64,000 nt of DNA from JAKOUL01 sp035378845. GTDB taxonomy: Bacteria > Dictyoglomota > Dictyoglomia > Dictyoglomales > Dictyoglomaceae. Below are positions 1 to 8,986 of this stretch, in pieces (position 1 is the stretch's first letter; each line of letters starts with the position of its first letter). The translations under genes were made by a program, and so were the position numbers. The notes beneath the pieces were generated by a model. The model ran no database searches. It worked only from the letters and a program-made list of their open reading frames with translations, and had not been told where the DNA came from. The stretch lies in assembly GCA_035378845.1 (NCBI GenBank), contig DAOSUP010000007.1, positions 12,988-76,987 of the forward strand, written 5' to 3'.

Positions 1-2832
1 CTCATCTATATTGATAATGTTCCATATGCAGAATTAAACGAGTATCACAAAGAGCATAAAATCCCTTTTAAAAAAGAATTTGAAATCTTAATAGAAGCAG
101 TACCTAAGGGTCTTTTTGGACAGCATCAATATAATCCCATATTTAAAAAAGCAGAGATATTTCAAAGAGATAATGAACTATATAGAGCATGGCTTACTTT
201 TAGTCTAATAAGAGAATTTGGCTTAGATTTAGAGAATTTAAATAAAGAACTTCAATATGAGATTGAAGATATCTTAGAAAAAACCTTAGGGAATATAAAA
301 CTTATAAGCTCCCAAGATGAGTTCTTACCAAGGATGAAAGAGACTAAAATGACCCTTGATATACTAAAGGGTTTATGGAGTATGCCTAATTTTCCTAAAA
401 TAGAAAAACCAATTCCAGAGGATATAAGAGATAGTATTATTCAAAATTCTGAAAAAGCACAGTCTCTTCTAAGAGATTTAAAGAAAAAATATCCTAATTT
501 AGGGAAATATTACGCAATAGGGCATTCACATATAGATTATGCATGGCTTTGGACCAGAGAAGAGACCATAAGAAAAGCTCAAAGGACTTTTTCTACTATG
601 ATTACACTCATGGATGAATATCCTAAATTTTTATTTTTACAAAGCAGTGCTCAACTTTATAAAGATTTAAAAGAGCATAATCCATATATATTTGAAAAGA
701 TCCGTGAGAAGGTTAGGGAAAGAAAATGGATCCCTGAGGGTGGAATGTGGGTAGAGAGCGACTGTCAACTTCCTTCAGGAGAGTCTTTGACAAGACAACT
801 TTTGTATGCTCAAAAGTTCTTTGAAAAAGAATTTGGGGAAAAATGCAAGATAGCCTGGCTTCCTGATACTTTTGGGTTTAATGCTAATCTGCCCCAGATT
901 CTTAAAAATGCTGGGATAGACTACTTTGCAACCACAAAACTCACATGGAATGAAACTAATACTTTCCCATATGATCTATTCCTATGGAAGGGGCTTGATG
1001 GGACAAAAATTATTGCCCATATTTTTGGAAAAAGAGGAGGATATAACGGCTCTACAGAGTTAAAAGAGATCATAGAAAATTGGCAGAATTTTCACGGAAA
1101 AAATCTCTCTGATGGAATGATTTATACCTTTGGATATGGAGATGGAGGTGGAGGTCCCACCTCAGAAATGATAGAAAGATTGGAAATTATGCAGAATTTT
1201 CCTTATATACCAGAGATAGAATTTTCTCATCCAAAAGAATTCTTTCAAAAAATATCTAAAGACAATCTTCCTACATATTTTGGTGATTTATATTTAGAAC
1301 TTCATAGAGGGACCTTTACTACTCAGAGCAGAATAAAAAGGCTGCATAGAATGGCAGAAAATCATATCTTCTTATTAGAGAGCCTTTATACTCTTCTAAA
1401 CATCTTTGAAAATACCTCATATCCTAAAGATAAGTTAACAGAGCTTTGGGAAAAACTCCTAAGAAATGAGTTCCATGATATATTACCAGGATCCTCCATA
1501 AGAGAAGTATATACCGATACCGAAAGGGAATTAAAAGAAATCTTAGATGTAGAGCCAGAAATAAAGACCGAGGGAAATGAAAAAAGCCTATTTGTATATA
1601 ATGCCACCTCTTTTCCCCAAAAATTAAAATTAGAGATCCCTTTGGAAGAGGACGAAGCATTATACACCGAAGATGGAGAAATTATACCATCTCAGAACAA
1701 AGGAAACACTGCATTAGTATACTCAAAAGATATAGAGATCCCAGCTTTAACATACACCACTTTTCCTATAAATAGAAAAACTCATGGATCAGATATTACA
1801 ACAGATATCTTAGTAAAAAATAATACCATTGAAAATTCCTTAGTGAGGCTTGAGGTATTTAAAGATGGAACATGCCAAATATTTTACAAAGAAATTGGTA
1901 GAGATCTATTTATTGAAAAAGGAAACGTCATATTTGCCTATCCTGATAGACCACGATATTGGGAAGCATGGGATATCCCTTTAAACTATGAAAGGTTTAG
2001 AGAAGAATTAAACAAGATAGAAAAAATAGAGATAATAGAAAAAGGTCCATTAAGGGCTAAAATTGAAGTACTAAGAAGATACAGAGCTTCTGTAATAAAG
2101 CAAAGTTATGTGTTATATGCCTACTCTAAGAGAATAGACATAGAGACTGAAATAATGTGGAATGAAAGAAGAACTATGGTAAGAACATACTTTCCAATAA
2201 ACATAAATGCATCTATATCTCAATATGAAATACCCTATGGGATCTTTTGGAAGCCTACCAATAAAAATACTTCATGGGAAAAAGCTCAATTTGAAATACC
2301 TGCTCAAAGATTTATTGATCTATCTCAAAAAGATTTTGGAGTAAGTATATTGAATAATGGAAAGCATGGACACAGTATAGATGAGAATGTCATAGGAATC
2401 ACACTCCTTAGGTCTCCTATATCACCTGATTATTCAGCAGATTTAGGAAATCACCACTTTACATATTCAATTTTCCCACATGAAGGAGATTTATCAGAGG
2501 AAACTATTAAAGAAGCAGAAGATTTAAACAGACCATTATTTTCAAAAATTATAAAAGGGAAAATAAAAAGCAAAAGCCTTATGAAATGGGATAAAAATAA
2601 CATAATTATAGGAGCAGTTAAAAAAGCAGAGGATGGTGAAGGGATTATCATAAGACTTGTAGAATATTTAGGAAAAGAAGCAGATGTAGAATTTTCTCTT
2701 CCTTTCCCTATAAAGTATGTCTATGAAACAAATATTTTAGAAGAGGAACAAACAGCTTTAATTCATCAAAAATCAAATCTAAAAATCCATATAAAACCTT
2801 ATCAAATCAAAACATTAAAGTTAATTTATTGA
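1..2832 (+). CDS. alpha-mannosidase, glycosyl hydrolase family 38 (5' end outside window)
   Basis: Exo-acting, metal-dependent hydrolase of terminal alpha-mannosides. The reading frame is open from base 1, so the ATG at 334 is internal and the gene starts upstream; 943 residues are visible, near the usual size of about 1000. Counting from the ATG at 334, the GH38 Zn/active-site motifs are visible: the H-x-D pair in GHSHIDYAWLW, the nucleophile Asp in LPDTFGF, and the distal metal His in NEFHDILPGSS. The C-terminal half is the beta-sandwich part of the family. No signal peptide can be judged because the true N-terminus is missing. A cytoplasmic role in trimming imported mannosides would fit the GH2 beta-mannosidase and GH130 phosphorylase further along the window. 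Family assignment is firm; linkage preference is not readable. Confidence 0.93.
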   Translation, partial: LIYIDNVPYAELNEYHKEHKIPFKKEFEILIEAVPKGLFGQHQYNPIFKKAEIFQRDNELYRAWLTFSLIREFGLDLENLNKELQYEIEDILEKTLGNIKLISSQDEFLPRMKETKMTLDILKGLWSMPNFPKIEKPIPEDIRDSIIQNSEKAQSLLRDLKKKYPNLGKYYAIGHSHIDYAWLWTREETIRKAQRTFSTMITLMDEYPKFLFLQSSAQLYKDLKEHNPYIFEKIREKVRERKWIPEGGMWVESDCQLPSGESLTRQLLYAQKFFEKEFGEKCKIAWLPDTFGFNANLPQILKNAGIDYFATTKLTWNETNTFPYDLFLWKGLDGTKIIAHIFGKRGGYNGSTELKEIIENWQNFHGKNLSDGMIYTFGYGDGGGGPTSEMIERLEIMQNFPYIPEIEFSHPKEFFQKISKDNLPTYFGDLYLELHRGTFTTQSRIKRLHRMAENHIFLLESLYTLLNIFENTSYPKDKLTELWEKLLRNEFHDILPGSSIREVYTDTERELKEILDVEPEIKTEGNEKSLFVYNATSFPQKLKLEIPLEEDEALYTEDGEIIPSQNKGNTALVYSKDIEIPALTYTTFPINRKTHGSDITTDILVKNNTIENSLVRLEVFKDGTCQIFYKEIGRDLFIEKGNVIFAYPDRPRYWEAWDIPLNYERFREELNKIEKIEIIEKGPLRAKIEVLRRYRASVIKQSYVLYAYSKRIDIETEIMWNERRTMVRTYFPININASISQYEIPYGIFWKPTNKNTSWEKAQFEIPAQRFIDLSQKDFGVSILNNGKHGHSIDENVIGITLLRSPISPDYSADLGNHHFTYSIFPHEGDLSEETIKEAEDLNRPLFSKIIKGKIKSKSLMKWDKNNIIIGAVKKAEDGEGIIIRLVEYLGKEADVEFSLPFPIKYVYETNILEEEQTALIHQKSNLKIHIKPYQIKTLKLIY

Positions 2833-2903
2833 ATATTTTAAGATTTTATGATATATAATAGACAAAAAGCCAATTTACAGGAGAAGAGGATTAAAAATCT
2901 TCT

Positions 2904-4613
2904 ATGAAGATAAAAAATAAAATATTTCTCTACTATATTGGCATATCTCTTATATTTTTTGCAATTCTTGAGATAATTTTCATAAACCTATTAAGGAATG
3001 AATATGTTAGTGCTTTTGAGACAGAGATAGTAACATATACAAACATATACATGGATGATATTGTCAGCAAATTGAAAGATACTGACACAAATTCTCTTTC
3101 CAAAAACTCTTCCTTATCTTCATATCTTTTCAATGAACTCTCAAAATTTAATACCGAATCCAATTTTGGAAAGATTGAAGGGATTATGATTCAGGAAGAA
3201 GATTCCAACTTACGTTTTACTACAAACCTTGATTTTGAAAAACTTCCTGATAAAGTACTCACTTTAGAGCATGGTAAAGTAGCCGATTTTAAGAATCATA
3301 AGTACTACTTTGTATATCCATTAAAGGAAAATCTTCGTCTTATATTAGGATTTAAGACTACAGCTTTAGAAAGTAGATTAAAGAAATCAACTATTGCTTT
3401 TTCTTTTCCTCTCATTGCCTTACAAATTTTCTTTACTATACTTTTCTACTCTTCTACAACTCACACCTATGTAAAACCCTTAGAAGAACTTGCTAAAAGT
3501 TTAACTATAGATCCTGCTTCAGATCCAGCACCAAAAGAAGAGCTATTACAAAAGAATGATGAGATCGGCATGTTATCTCGGAAAATTGCTGATTTTGATA
3601 GATCTCTTAAAAATACCATTAATACCCAGGAAGAGATTATACGGCAAGAAGGAAAAAACCTCAACATATTATTAGAGTTTATTTCACAATTTAACTTGGC
3701 TAAAAGACCTGTAAACATTATAGGTATCATAGATAGATTTTTCGGTTCTGATTTCCCTGCAAAAGTATATGATATATATCTTAAAAACCCAATTGAGGAC
3801 AAAACTTTCTATGAAAAATTTCAGATTGTAAACCAGGAAGAATCAAAAGAGATCTTTGAAATGCTCCTGTTTTACAAAGATCAAAATAAAATTTTTACAG
3901 CAGAGGATCTAAAGTACTTCTCAAATCTTCCACAAGATTACTTATTAATCCCTCTAAGCAGGGAAAAATATAATTATGGATTCATAGGGATAGGAGAAAC
4001 AAATTCTTATAAAACTCAAGATATAGTCAAATCTATCTTCTACCATCTTACAATAGCCTTAGAAAATGCCTTTTTGTATGAGTATAACGAACGACTTTCT
4101 AATTTAGATAGTCTTACAGGTGTATACAACAAACGTAAGTTAGATGAGTTTTTAGAAATAGAGACCGAAAGAGCCTTAAGGTTTGGACATCCCTTAAGTT
4201 TACTCTTTATAGATCTGGACAATTTTAAAAACATTAATGATAAGTATGGACATATATTGGGAGATAACTTCCTTAAAGAATTTGCCTCTTTTCTTGTAAA
4301 GAACCTGAGAAATATAGATATTATAGGAAGATTTGGAGGAGAAGAATTTGTGTGCCTTCTCATTGAAACCGAAGTACAATCTGCTTTTCTTGTGGGAGAA
4401 AAACTAAGAGATAAATGGAACAAAGAGAGACATATCATACCTATAAATGTAGAGAACAAAATAGGCACTTTAAGCATTGGAATCTCTAATCTACCTGTAC
4501 ATACTCAAAACACAATAGATCTTTTGATCCTTGCTGACAGAGCTCTTTATGAGGCAAAACGAGAAAGAAACAAAACATTAGTCTATAGTAAAAATTCCAG
4601 CAAGATTATTTAA
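2904..4613 (+). CDS. membrane-anchored diguanylate cyclase (GGDEF)
   Basis: A 569-residue sensor predicted to make cyclic di-GMP. Order: membrane helix (about 8-30), extracytoplasmic sensor loop (31-160) of no recognised family, second helix (163-183), HAMP-like linker (184-240), a GAF-like region (about 250-395), then the GGDEF domain (397-565). The signature is GGEEF at 478-482, a catalytically competent variant. R469-x-x-D472 sits exactly five residues before it and matches the product-inhibition I-site. A GGAGAAGAGG Shine-Dalgarno lies about 14 bases before the ATG, and a TATAAT is at 2854-2859. Its 3' end overlaps the convergent AlaX gene by 36 bases. Its signal is unknown. Confidence 0.9.
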   Translation: MKIKNKIFLYYIGISLIFFAILEIIFINLLRNEYVSAFETEIVTYTNIYMDDIVSKLKDTDTNSLSKNSSLSSYLFNELSKFNTESNFGKIEGIMIQEEDSNLRFTTNLDFEKLPDKVLTLEHGKVADFKNHKYYFVYPLKENLRLILGFKTTALESRLKKSTIAFSFPLIALQIFFTILFYSSTTHTYVKPLEELAKSLTIDPASDPAPKEELLQKNDEIGMLSRKIADFDRSLKNTINTQEEIIRQEGKNLNILLEFISQFNLAKRPVNIIGIIDRFFGSDFPAKVYDIYLKNPIEDKTFYEKFQIVNQEESKEIFEMLLFYKDQNKIFTAEDLKYFSNLPQDYLLIPLSREKYNYGFIGIGETNSYKTQDIVKSIFYHLTIALENAFLYEYNERLSNLDSLTGVYNKRKLDEFLEIETERALRFGHPLSLLFIDLDNFKNINDKYGHILGDNFLKEFASFLVKNLRNIDIIGRFGGEEFVCLLIETEVQSAFLVGEKLRDKWNKERHIIPINVENKIGTLSIGISNLPVHTQNTIDLLILADRALYEAKRERNKTLVYSKNSSKII

Positions 4614-5726
4614 GAAATCTCTGAATTTTTCTAAATTACCTTGCAAAAAATAATCCCCTTTACTTCCTTTCCAATCATATTTTGCCAATTCACAAACTAC
4701 TTTATCCCAAGTCTCATCGTTAAAAGTCTTTGCACGAGAGATAATTCCCTGTCCTTTAGCATTAAAAAGAATACATAATACCTCTTCTTCTTTTATAACA
4801 TGCTGAGAAATAAATTTCAGATTGTTTATATCTTCATCCAGAACTTTTATTACTACTAAACCTAAAGGAGTTTTTATAGCAGAATTTAAAAGTTCTTTTG
4901 CTATATAGACATTTAATTTCTCTTTTAAGTTTTTATTCTCTTTATATAATCCTTCAAGTTTATCTATAAGTTTTGTAACGTCCTCAACTAAATAAGGACT
5001 TCCAAGCTTTGCCTTTAAAAGATTATATTCCTTCTCCCGAATATCAAGCCTTTTAAGAATCCTTCTTCCTGCAATAAACTCAATTCTCCAGAAATCATTA
5101 TTCTTCTTATAAACATCTAAAATCTTAAGTAAACCTAAATCTGACAATTTGTTTACATGTAGACCACCACAAGGATTGATATCTAAATCAGGGATTTCTA
5201 CAATGCGAATTTTACTGTCCTGCCAATATATCTTTACCGAGATATCCTTTCTTATATATGTATTAACTTTTTCTTCTATTTCCTTTATCAATGAATCATT
5301 AAAATCCAGTTTTGTTGGTACTTCAATCTTGGAATGATCTTTAAAAATTTGAAATCCTGTAGTAGAAAGAGCATAATCTCTTTCCAAAATAGCAGATAAA
5401 AGATGCTGGGCAGTATGCTGCTCCATATAATCTTTTCTTAAATCTTCATTTATCTTTAATACTACTTCCTCACCTTCTACAGGCATTATTCCTTCAAGAT
5501 ACCCCTTATGCCAGATCTCATCATCGTCAGAAAATACATTAAAAACCATGAGTTTGAAATTATTTCCTAAGATCTCTCCCTCATCGGAAGGTTGCCCTCC
5601 ACCCTCCGGATAAAAAATAGACTCCTCAGAAGAAAGAAGAATATATTCTTCTTCTTTCTTAACTCTTTTCACCTTTGTAGTCCACACAAGAGCTTCAGGA
5701 TGAATATAATAAATCTTTTTAGTCAT
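4578..5726 (-). CDS. AlaX-type alanyl-tRNA editing protein (long form)
   Basis: A free-standing editing protein that hydrolyses mischarged Ser- or Gly-tRNA(Ala). It resembles the AlaRS editing domain followed by a coiled region and a DHHA1-like C-terminus, 382 residues, typical of AlaX-L. The N-terminus has the FYPEGGGQPSDEG motif; the zinc/catalytic residues are in HTAQHLL and CGGLHV. The first ATG is used. No Shine-Dalgarno is present; instead a TATAAT (5738-5733) ends six bases before the ATG, suggesting a leaderless mRNA. The 3' end overlaps the convergent diguanylate cyclase gene by 36 bases. Confidence 0.9.
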   Translation of the reverse strand: MTKKIYYIHPEALVWTTKVKRVKKEEEYILLSSEESIFYPEGGGQPSDEGEILGNNFKLMVFNVFSDDDEIWHKGYLEGIMPVEGEEVVLKINEDLRKDYMEQHTAQHLLSAILERDYALSTTGFQIFKDHSKIEVPTKLDFNDSLIKEIEEKVNTYIRKDISVKIYWQDSKIRIVEIPDLDINPCGGLHVNKLSDLGLLKILDVYKKNNDFWRIEFIAGRRILKRLDIREKEYNLLKAKLGSPYLVEDVTKLIDKLEGLYKENKNLKEKLNVYIAKELLNSAIKTPLGLVVIKVLDEDINNLKFISQHVIKEEEVLCILFNAKGQGIISRAKTFNDETWDKVVCELAKYDWKGSKGDYFLQGNLEKFRDFLNNLAGIFTID

Positions 5727-5732
5727 AATCCA

Positions 5733-5738
5733 ATTATA
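5733..5738 (-). promoter_or_regulatory. -10 hexamer of the AlaX gene
   Basis: TATAAT on the minus strand, six bases before the ATG. Initiation seven bases downstream would fall on the A of the start codon. No convincing -35 is seen. Confidence 0.45.
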
Positions 5739-5758
5739 CTAAAACCCATAAAATAAAA

Positions 5759-5781
5759 AAGCCCCGAATTTTTCGGGGCTT
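5759..5781 (-). terminator. intrinsic terminator of the RRM-protein gene
   Basis: Perfect stem with arms AGCCCCGAA and TTCGGGGCT, a three-base loop, and a T-rich tail (CTTTTTTATTTTA) when read on the minus strand. It lies just after the RRM gene and before the AlaX promoter. Confidence 0.9.
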
Positions 5782-5815
5782 TCTCGTCTAAATTATCTTC
5801 AATTATATGGACAAT

Positions 5816-6097
5816 TTAGAATTTTCTATAACGAGGTGCAGAACTTCTTTCAGTTCTTGGCCTTGCTTCACTTACAATGATCTTTCTTCCATTAAATTCA
5901 AAACCATTGTAAGAGTCAATCAACTTCTGAGCTAAATCATCAGAAGTTTCAACAAAAGCAAATCCCTTAGATCTACCAGTGTTGCGGTCAGTGATAAGTC
6001 TTACGCTCTCCAGCTCACCTTCCTTTTCAAATAGTCCTCGCAGATCATCCTCTGTGGTCTGCCATGATAGGTTACCTACGTATAACGTCTTAACCAA
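5816..6097 (-). CDS. RNA-binding protein with a single RRM
   Basis: A 93-residue protein that is almost entirely one RNA recognition motif, as in bacterial glycine-rich or cold-inducible Rbp proteins. RNP2 is LYVGNLSW at residues 5-12 and RNP1 is KGFAFVET in the middle; the short C-tail is Arg/Ser-rich. Start: TTG at 6097, supported by an AGGAGG nine bases upstream with no nearer in-frame ATG. It is a single-gene unit with its own terminator. The likely role is post-transcriptional RNA binding or chaperoning; no target can be named. Confidence 0.93.
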   Translation of the reverse strand: MVKTLYVGNLSWQTTEDDLRGLFEKEGELESVRLITDRNTGRSKGFAFVETSDDLAQKLIDSYNGFEFNGRKIIVSEARPRTERSSAPRYRKF

Positions 6098-6155
6098 TTT
6101 AACGTACCTCCTAAAAAAAATTTACTTTTCCATTATACACTCAAAAATCTCTTTG

Positions 6156-7514
6156 TCAAATTTTATATTTAAATCTCTGAAAAATATGCTCTCTCATCTC
6201 ATCTACAGGTTTTGATCTCTCTTCCCGAATCTTTGGTAAGAATATCCTTGAAAAAGTAAATCTAAGAACCCCTGATAAAATAAAGATAAGATGATATTCC
6301 ACCAAATGAATACCTAAAAGCTGATTTACAAAAGTAATAACTGTAGGTGCTATATATTCAGTAATATAACCACCAAGAATATAGCCTATAGCATTTACTA
6401 TCCCTATAAAAAAGTTATATACAGCAATATAAAAGGATCTATTCTCATCAGGAGAAAGATATAAGAGTAAATTGTTAAAAGTAAGATCAATACCTGGCCA
6501 AAAAATCCCTGATAATATTTGAACCATAAGTACAAAAAATAGCCATCTATTAGGAGCAGTAAAGCACCATAGAAAAGGAAGGAAACTCACTATTGTAGAA
6601 CTCATAATAAGTACAGGCTTATTACCAAATCTATCTATAAGTCTTCCTAAAAATCGCACTGAAAGAATTGTAGCCAAATTACTAACAATTTGAACATAAA
6701 GAGCTATATCAAAAAATGACATCTTCAAATTTTTTAACATATATAGATTAAAATATGGGGCAGAGAGGCTTAGAGCAAAGTTCCAAAAAATTCCAAATAT
6801 AAGAAAACTTGAAAAATTATGGTTAGATACAACCTCTTTAAATAGTTTACTAATCTTAACATTATTAAAATTGCTACTTTTCATTGGTGGATCTTTTACC
6901 CAAAAGAAAGATGCAATATCTAAAAGTCCAAATAATACTGCAATGGCAAATACAGTAGAAAAACCACTAAGTCCAGGCACCCTATCTAAAAATACTCCTA
7001 TAGCAAGTCCACTTATAAAGGAAATTATTGTAGATAACATACTTCTGGAGCTAAAAAATCTTCCTCTAACCTCTATGGGAACCAGATCTCCCATCCAAGA
7101 CATAAAACTTACATTTATAAAAGCACCACCAATAGCACCAAAAATAAGTAGGAACAGAATTATAGAAAAAAGTATACTCTTATCTTTTATAAAAAATGGA
7201 AGAATAGCTATAAAAAGCCAAGGAGCTCTCTGAACAAATCCACCTACAAAAAATAGTATCTTTCGTTTCTTTGTTTTCTCTAAGAAATAAGAGGCAAAGA
7301 TCTGTATAGCACCACCAAGGACAGGCATTGCTAACATAATACCGTATAATAGATCTCCCAAACCAAGCTCTTTTGCAAATCCTGCTATAGGGGCACCTGT
7401 GGTTACATTAAAAAATACAATGCCAAAACATACGCCAAGAATAACAAGGTTTAAACTTTTTCTTAGCTCTTTATCTTCTATAAAACTTGTACCAAAAAAA
7501 TTACGTACTTTCAC
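6156..7514 (-). CDS. MFS transporter
   Basis: A 452-residue, highly hydrophobic protein with about twelve membrane segments and two internally similar halves, as in the major facilitator superfamily. The first half carries a conserved-looking GDLVPIEVRGRFFS loop and the second half LGRLIDRFGNKPVL, matching MFS loop 2-3/8-9 motifs. Start is GTG at 7514. An extended -10 (TGGTATAAT) ends eight bases upstream and no Shine-Dalgarno is visible. No enzyme gene is attached, so the substrate cannot be inferred. A second MFS gene of similar style is at 32506. Confidence 0.85.
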   Translation of the reverse strand: MKVRNFFGTSFIEDKELRKSLNLVILGVCFGIVFFNVTTGAPIAGFAKELGLGDLLYGIMLAMPVLGGAIQIFASYFLEKTKKRKILFFVGGFVQRAPWLFIAILPFFIKDKSILFSIILFLLIFGAIGGAFINVSFMSWMGDLVPIEVRGRFFSSRSMLSTIISFISGLAIGVFLDRVPGLSGFSTVFAIAVLFGLLDIASFFWVKDPPMKSSNFNNVKISKLFKEVVSNHNFSSFLIFGIFWNFALSLSAPYFNLYMLKNLKMSFFDIALYVQIVSNLATILSVRFLGRLIDRFGNKPVLIMSSTIVSFLPFLWCFTAPNRWLFFVLMVQILSGIFWPGIDLTFNNLLLYLSPDENRSFYIAVYNFFIGIVNAIGYILGGYITEYIAPTVITFVNQLLGIHLVEYHLIFILSGVLRFTFSRIFLPKIREERSKPVDEMREHIFQRFKYKI

Positions 7515-7522
7515 AGAAGAGA

Positions 7523-7531
7523 ATTATACCA
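7523..7531 (-). promoter_or_regulatory. extended -10 promoter element of the MFS gene
   Basis: TGGTATAAT on the minus strand, eight bases before the GTG start. It predicts a leader of only about two bases. No good -35 is seen. Confidence 0.45.
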
Positions 7532-7612
7532 TAAGATTTAAATAATATTTAATTCACTTAGAAACTATTACTAAAAATCTTTATAGTAAATTATTTCTAA
7601 AAATAAAAAAAA

Positions 7613-8020
7613 TCAAATGATATCAGTTATGGAAATATTTGTATGTCTAACCCATTTTAAAGAAGAAATTTCATTATAAAGCTTCTTAATCTTCTCAACT
7701 TTGCCTCTCACTAAAATAACTTCCAAACAATTCTTTTCATCAAGATGAACATGTAAAGTGGATATTATTACATCGCAATAATGGTGTTGAATGTCAGTAA
7801 GCTTTTCTGAGAGTCCATATATATCATGCTCATAAACAATACTTATACTCCCTGCTACTTTTTCACTCTTTAATTCCCACTTCTCTTTTATAATATAATC
7901 CCTTATAAGATCTCTTATAGCTTCAGATCTACTGTTATACCCTTTTTCTCCTATGATCTTGTCAAACTTGGTAAGAAGATCCTCCTCTATTGATACACCA
8001 AATCTCTTAATATCTGTCAT
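7613..8020 (-). CDS. nikR: NikR-type nickel-responsive transcriptional regulator
   Basis: A 135-residue ribbon-helix-helix repressor that binds DNA when loaded with Ni(II). The RHH domain is residues 1-45 (KRFGVSIEEDLL at the start). The ACT-like domain follows with all four high-affinity nickel ligands of E. coli NikR at a constant +3 offset: H79 in IQHH, H90 and H92 in LHVHLD, and C98 in NCLE. Start: the ATG at 8020 has GGAG six bases upstream. The frame stays open to 8416, but that extension runs through larE and lacks the family N-terminus. Divergent from larE, an enzyme of nickel-pincer cofactor synthesis, which suggests that larE is its target. Confidence 0.92.
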   Translation of the reverse strand: MTDIKRFGVSIEEDLLTKFDKIIGEKGYNSRSEAIRDLIRDYIIKEKWELKSEKVAGSISIVYEHDIYGLSEKLTDIQHHYCDVIISTLHVHLDEKNCLEVILVRGKVEKIKKLYNEISSLKWVRHTNISITDII

Positions 8021-8108
8021 TTTTATCTCCGAGGTATTACTTTTATGAGTGATTATAACACATTTATTTTTATAAAAAGATGAAAAAATTCCTAATCTCA
8101 TACTTTTT

Positions 8109-8117
8109 TGGTATAAT
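8109..8117 (+). promoter_or_regulatory. extended -10 promoter element of larE
   Basis: TGGTATAAT, 33 bases before the larE ATG. It lies in the 130-base divergent nikR-larE gap. A nikR -10 (TATAAT) is at 8057-8052 on the other strand. Confidence 0.55.
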
Positions 8118-8150
8118 ATCCTAATATTAAAATTTGCCAGGAGAACATCT

Positions 8151-8963
8151 ATGGAAGAAAAGATTGAAAGACTTAAAGAGCTACTAAGAGAGATGGAAAG
8201 GGTTGTAGTAGCTTTTTCAGGAGGAGTGGACAGCACCTTCTTGTTAAAAGTAGCCAAAGAAACCTTAGGAGAAAATGTGTTAGCAGTAACATTAGTATCT
8301 CCATTATTTCCTGAAAAGGAGATTAAAGAGGCAGAAAAGTTAGCAGAAGAGATGGGAGTAAAACTAATCTTAGAGAAAGATATCTCTTTTTTAGAAGATA
8401 CAGCATTTTTAAACAATCCTCCTGAAAGATGCTATTTATGCAAAAAGAGAATATTCCAAAGAATTTTAAAGATAGCTCAAGAAAATCATATAAATTATGT
8501 ACTTGATGGAAGTAATATAGACGATTTAGGAGATTACCGCCCTGGAATGTTAGCACTTAAAGAACTTGGTATAAGAAGCCCTCTTATTGAAGTGGGATTT
8601 ACAAAAGAAGAGATAAGAAAACTATCAAAAGAATTAGGGCTTCCCACTTATGATAAACCTTCTATGGCATGCCTTGCTTCAAGGATACCTTATGGAGAAA
8701 AAATAGAAATACCAAAACTAAAGAGAATTGAAGAAGGCGAAGAATTCTTAAGAGATCTTGGTATCAGACAAGTAAGAGTAAGAGATTACAATAATACTGC
8801 AAGGATTGAAATAGAAGAGAAATATTTTGAAATAGTTCTAAATGATAAATTCAGAGAAAAAATTATAAATAAATTTAAGGAATTAGGATATACATTTATT
8901 ACTTTAGATCTTGAAGGTTACAGAACAGGAAGTATGAATAAAACCATAAATAAAGCAAAGTAG
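8151..8963 (+). CDS. larE: LarE-type ATP-dependent sulfur transferase
   Basis: A PP-loop enzyme that adenylates and thiolates the pyridinium precursor of the nickel-pincer nucleotide, the cofactor of lactate racemase-type enzymes. It has 270 residues. The PP-loop SGGVDS is at 23-28. C94 and C97 (RCYLC) and C174 (ACLASR) form a three-cysteine arrangement, with C174 in the position of the sacrificial Cys of Lactobacillus LarE; three-Cys members are thought to use an Fe-S cluster rather than sacrifice a cysteine. AGGAG lies ten bases before the ATG. LarB, LarC and a racemase are not in the window. Divergent from nikR. Confidence 0.88.
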   Translation: MEEKIERLKELLREMERVVVAFSGGVDSTFLLKVAKETLGENVLAVTLVSPLFPEKEIKEAEKLAEEMGVKLILEKDISFLEDTAFLNNPPERCYLCKKRIFQRILKIAQENHINYVLDGSNIDDLGDYRPGMLALKELGIRSPLIEVGFTKEEIRKLSKELGLPTYDKPSMACLASRIPYGEKIEIPKLKRIEEGEEFLRDLGIRQVRVRDYNNTARIEIEEKYFEIVLNDKFREKIINKFKELGYTFITLDLEGYRTGSMNKTINKAK

Positions 8964-8985
8964 GGGACACAATTGGTCCCCTACT
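8959..8985. terminator. bidirectional terminator between larE and the flavodiiron gene
   Basis: A perfect 10-bp stem (AGTAGGGGAC / GTCCCCTACT) with a seven-base loop fills the space between two convergent genes. The larE stop codon lies in the 5' arm. Tails are AT-rich, not pure T. Confidence 0.8.
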
Positions 8986-8986
8986 A

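Noticed and set aside
4040..4477. 145-residue antisense reading frame inside the first GGDEF gene
   Set aside because: A shadow of a strongly supported GGDEF domain; no ribosome site and no domain resemblance.
8021..8150. E. coli-type NikR operator (GTATGA-N16-TCATAC)
   Set aside because: A TCATAC is at 8098-8103, but no matching GTATGA half lies at the right distance. Operator left unassigned.
8021..8416. Longer nikR reading frame starting near 8416
   Set aside because: The extension runs antisense through larE. The family N-terminus (KRFGVS) begins at the ATG at 8020, which has a good ribosome site.
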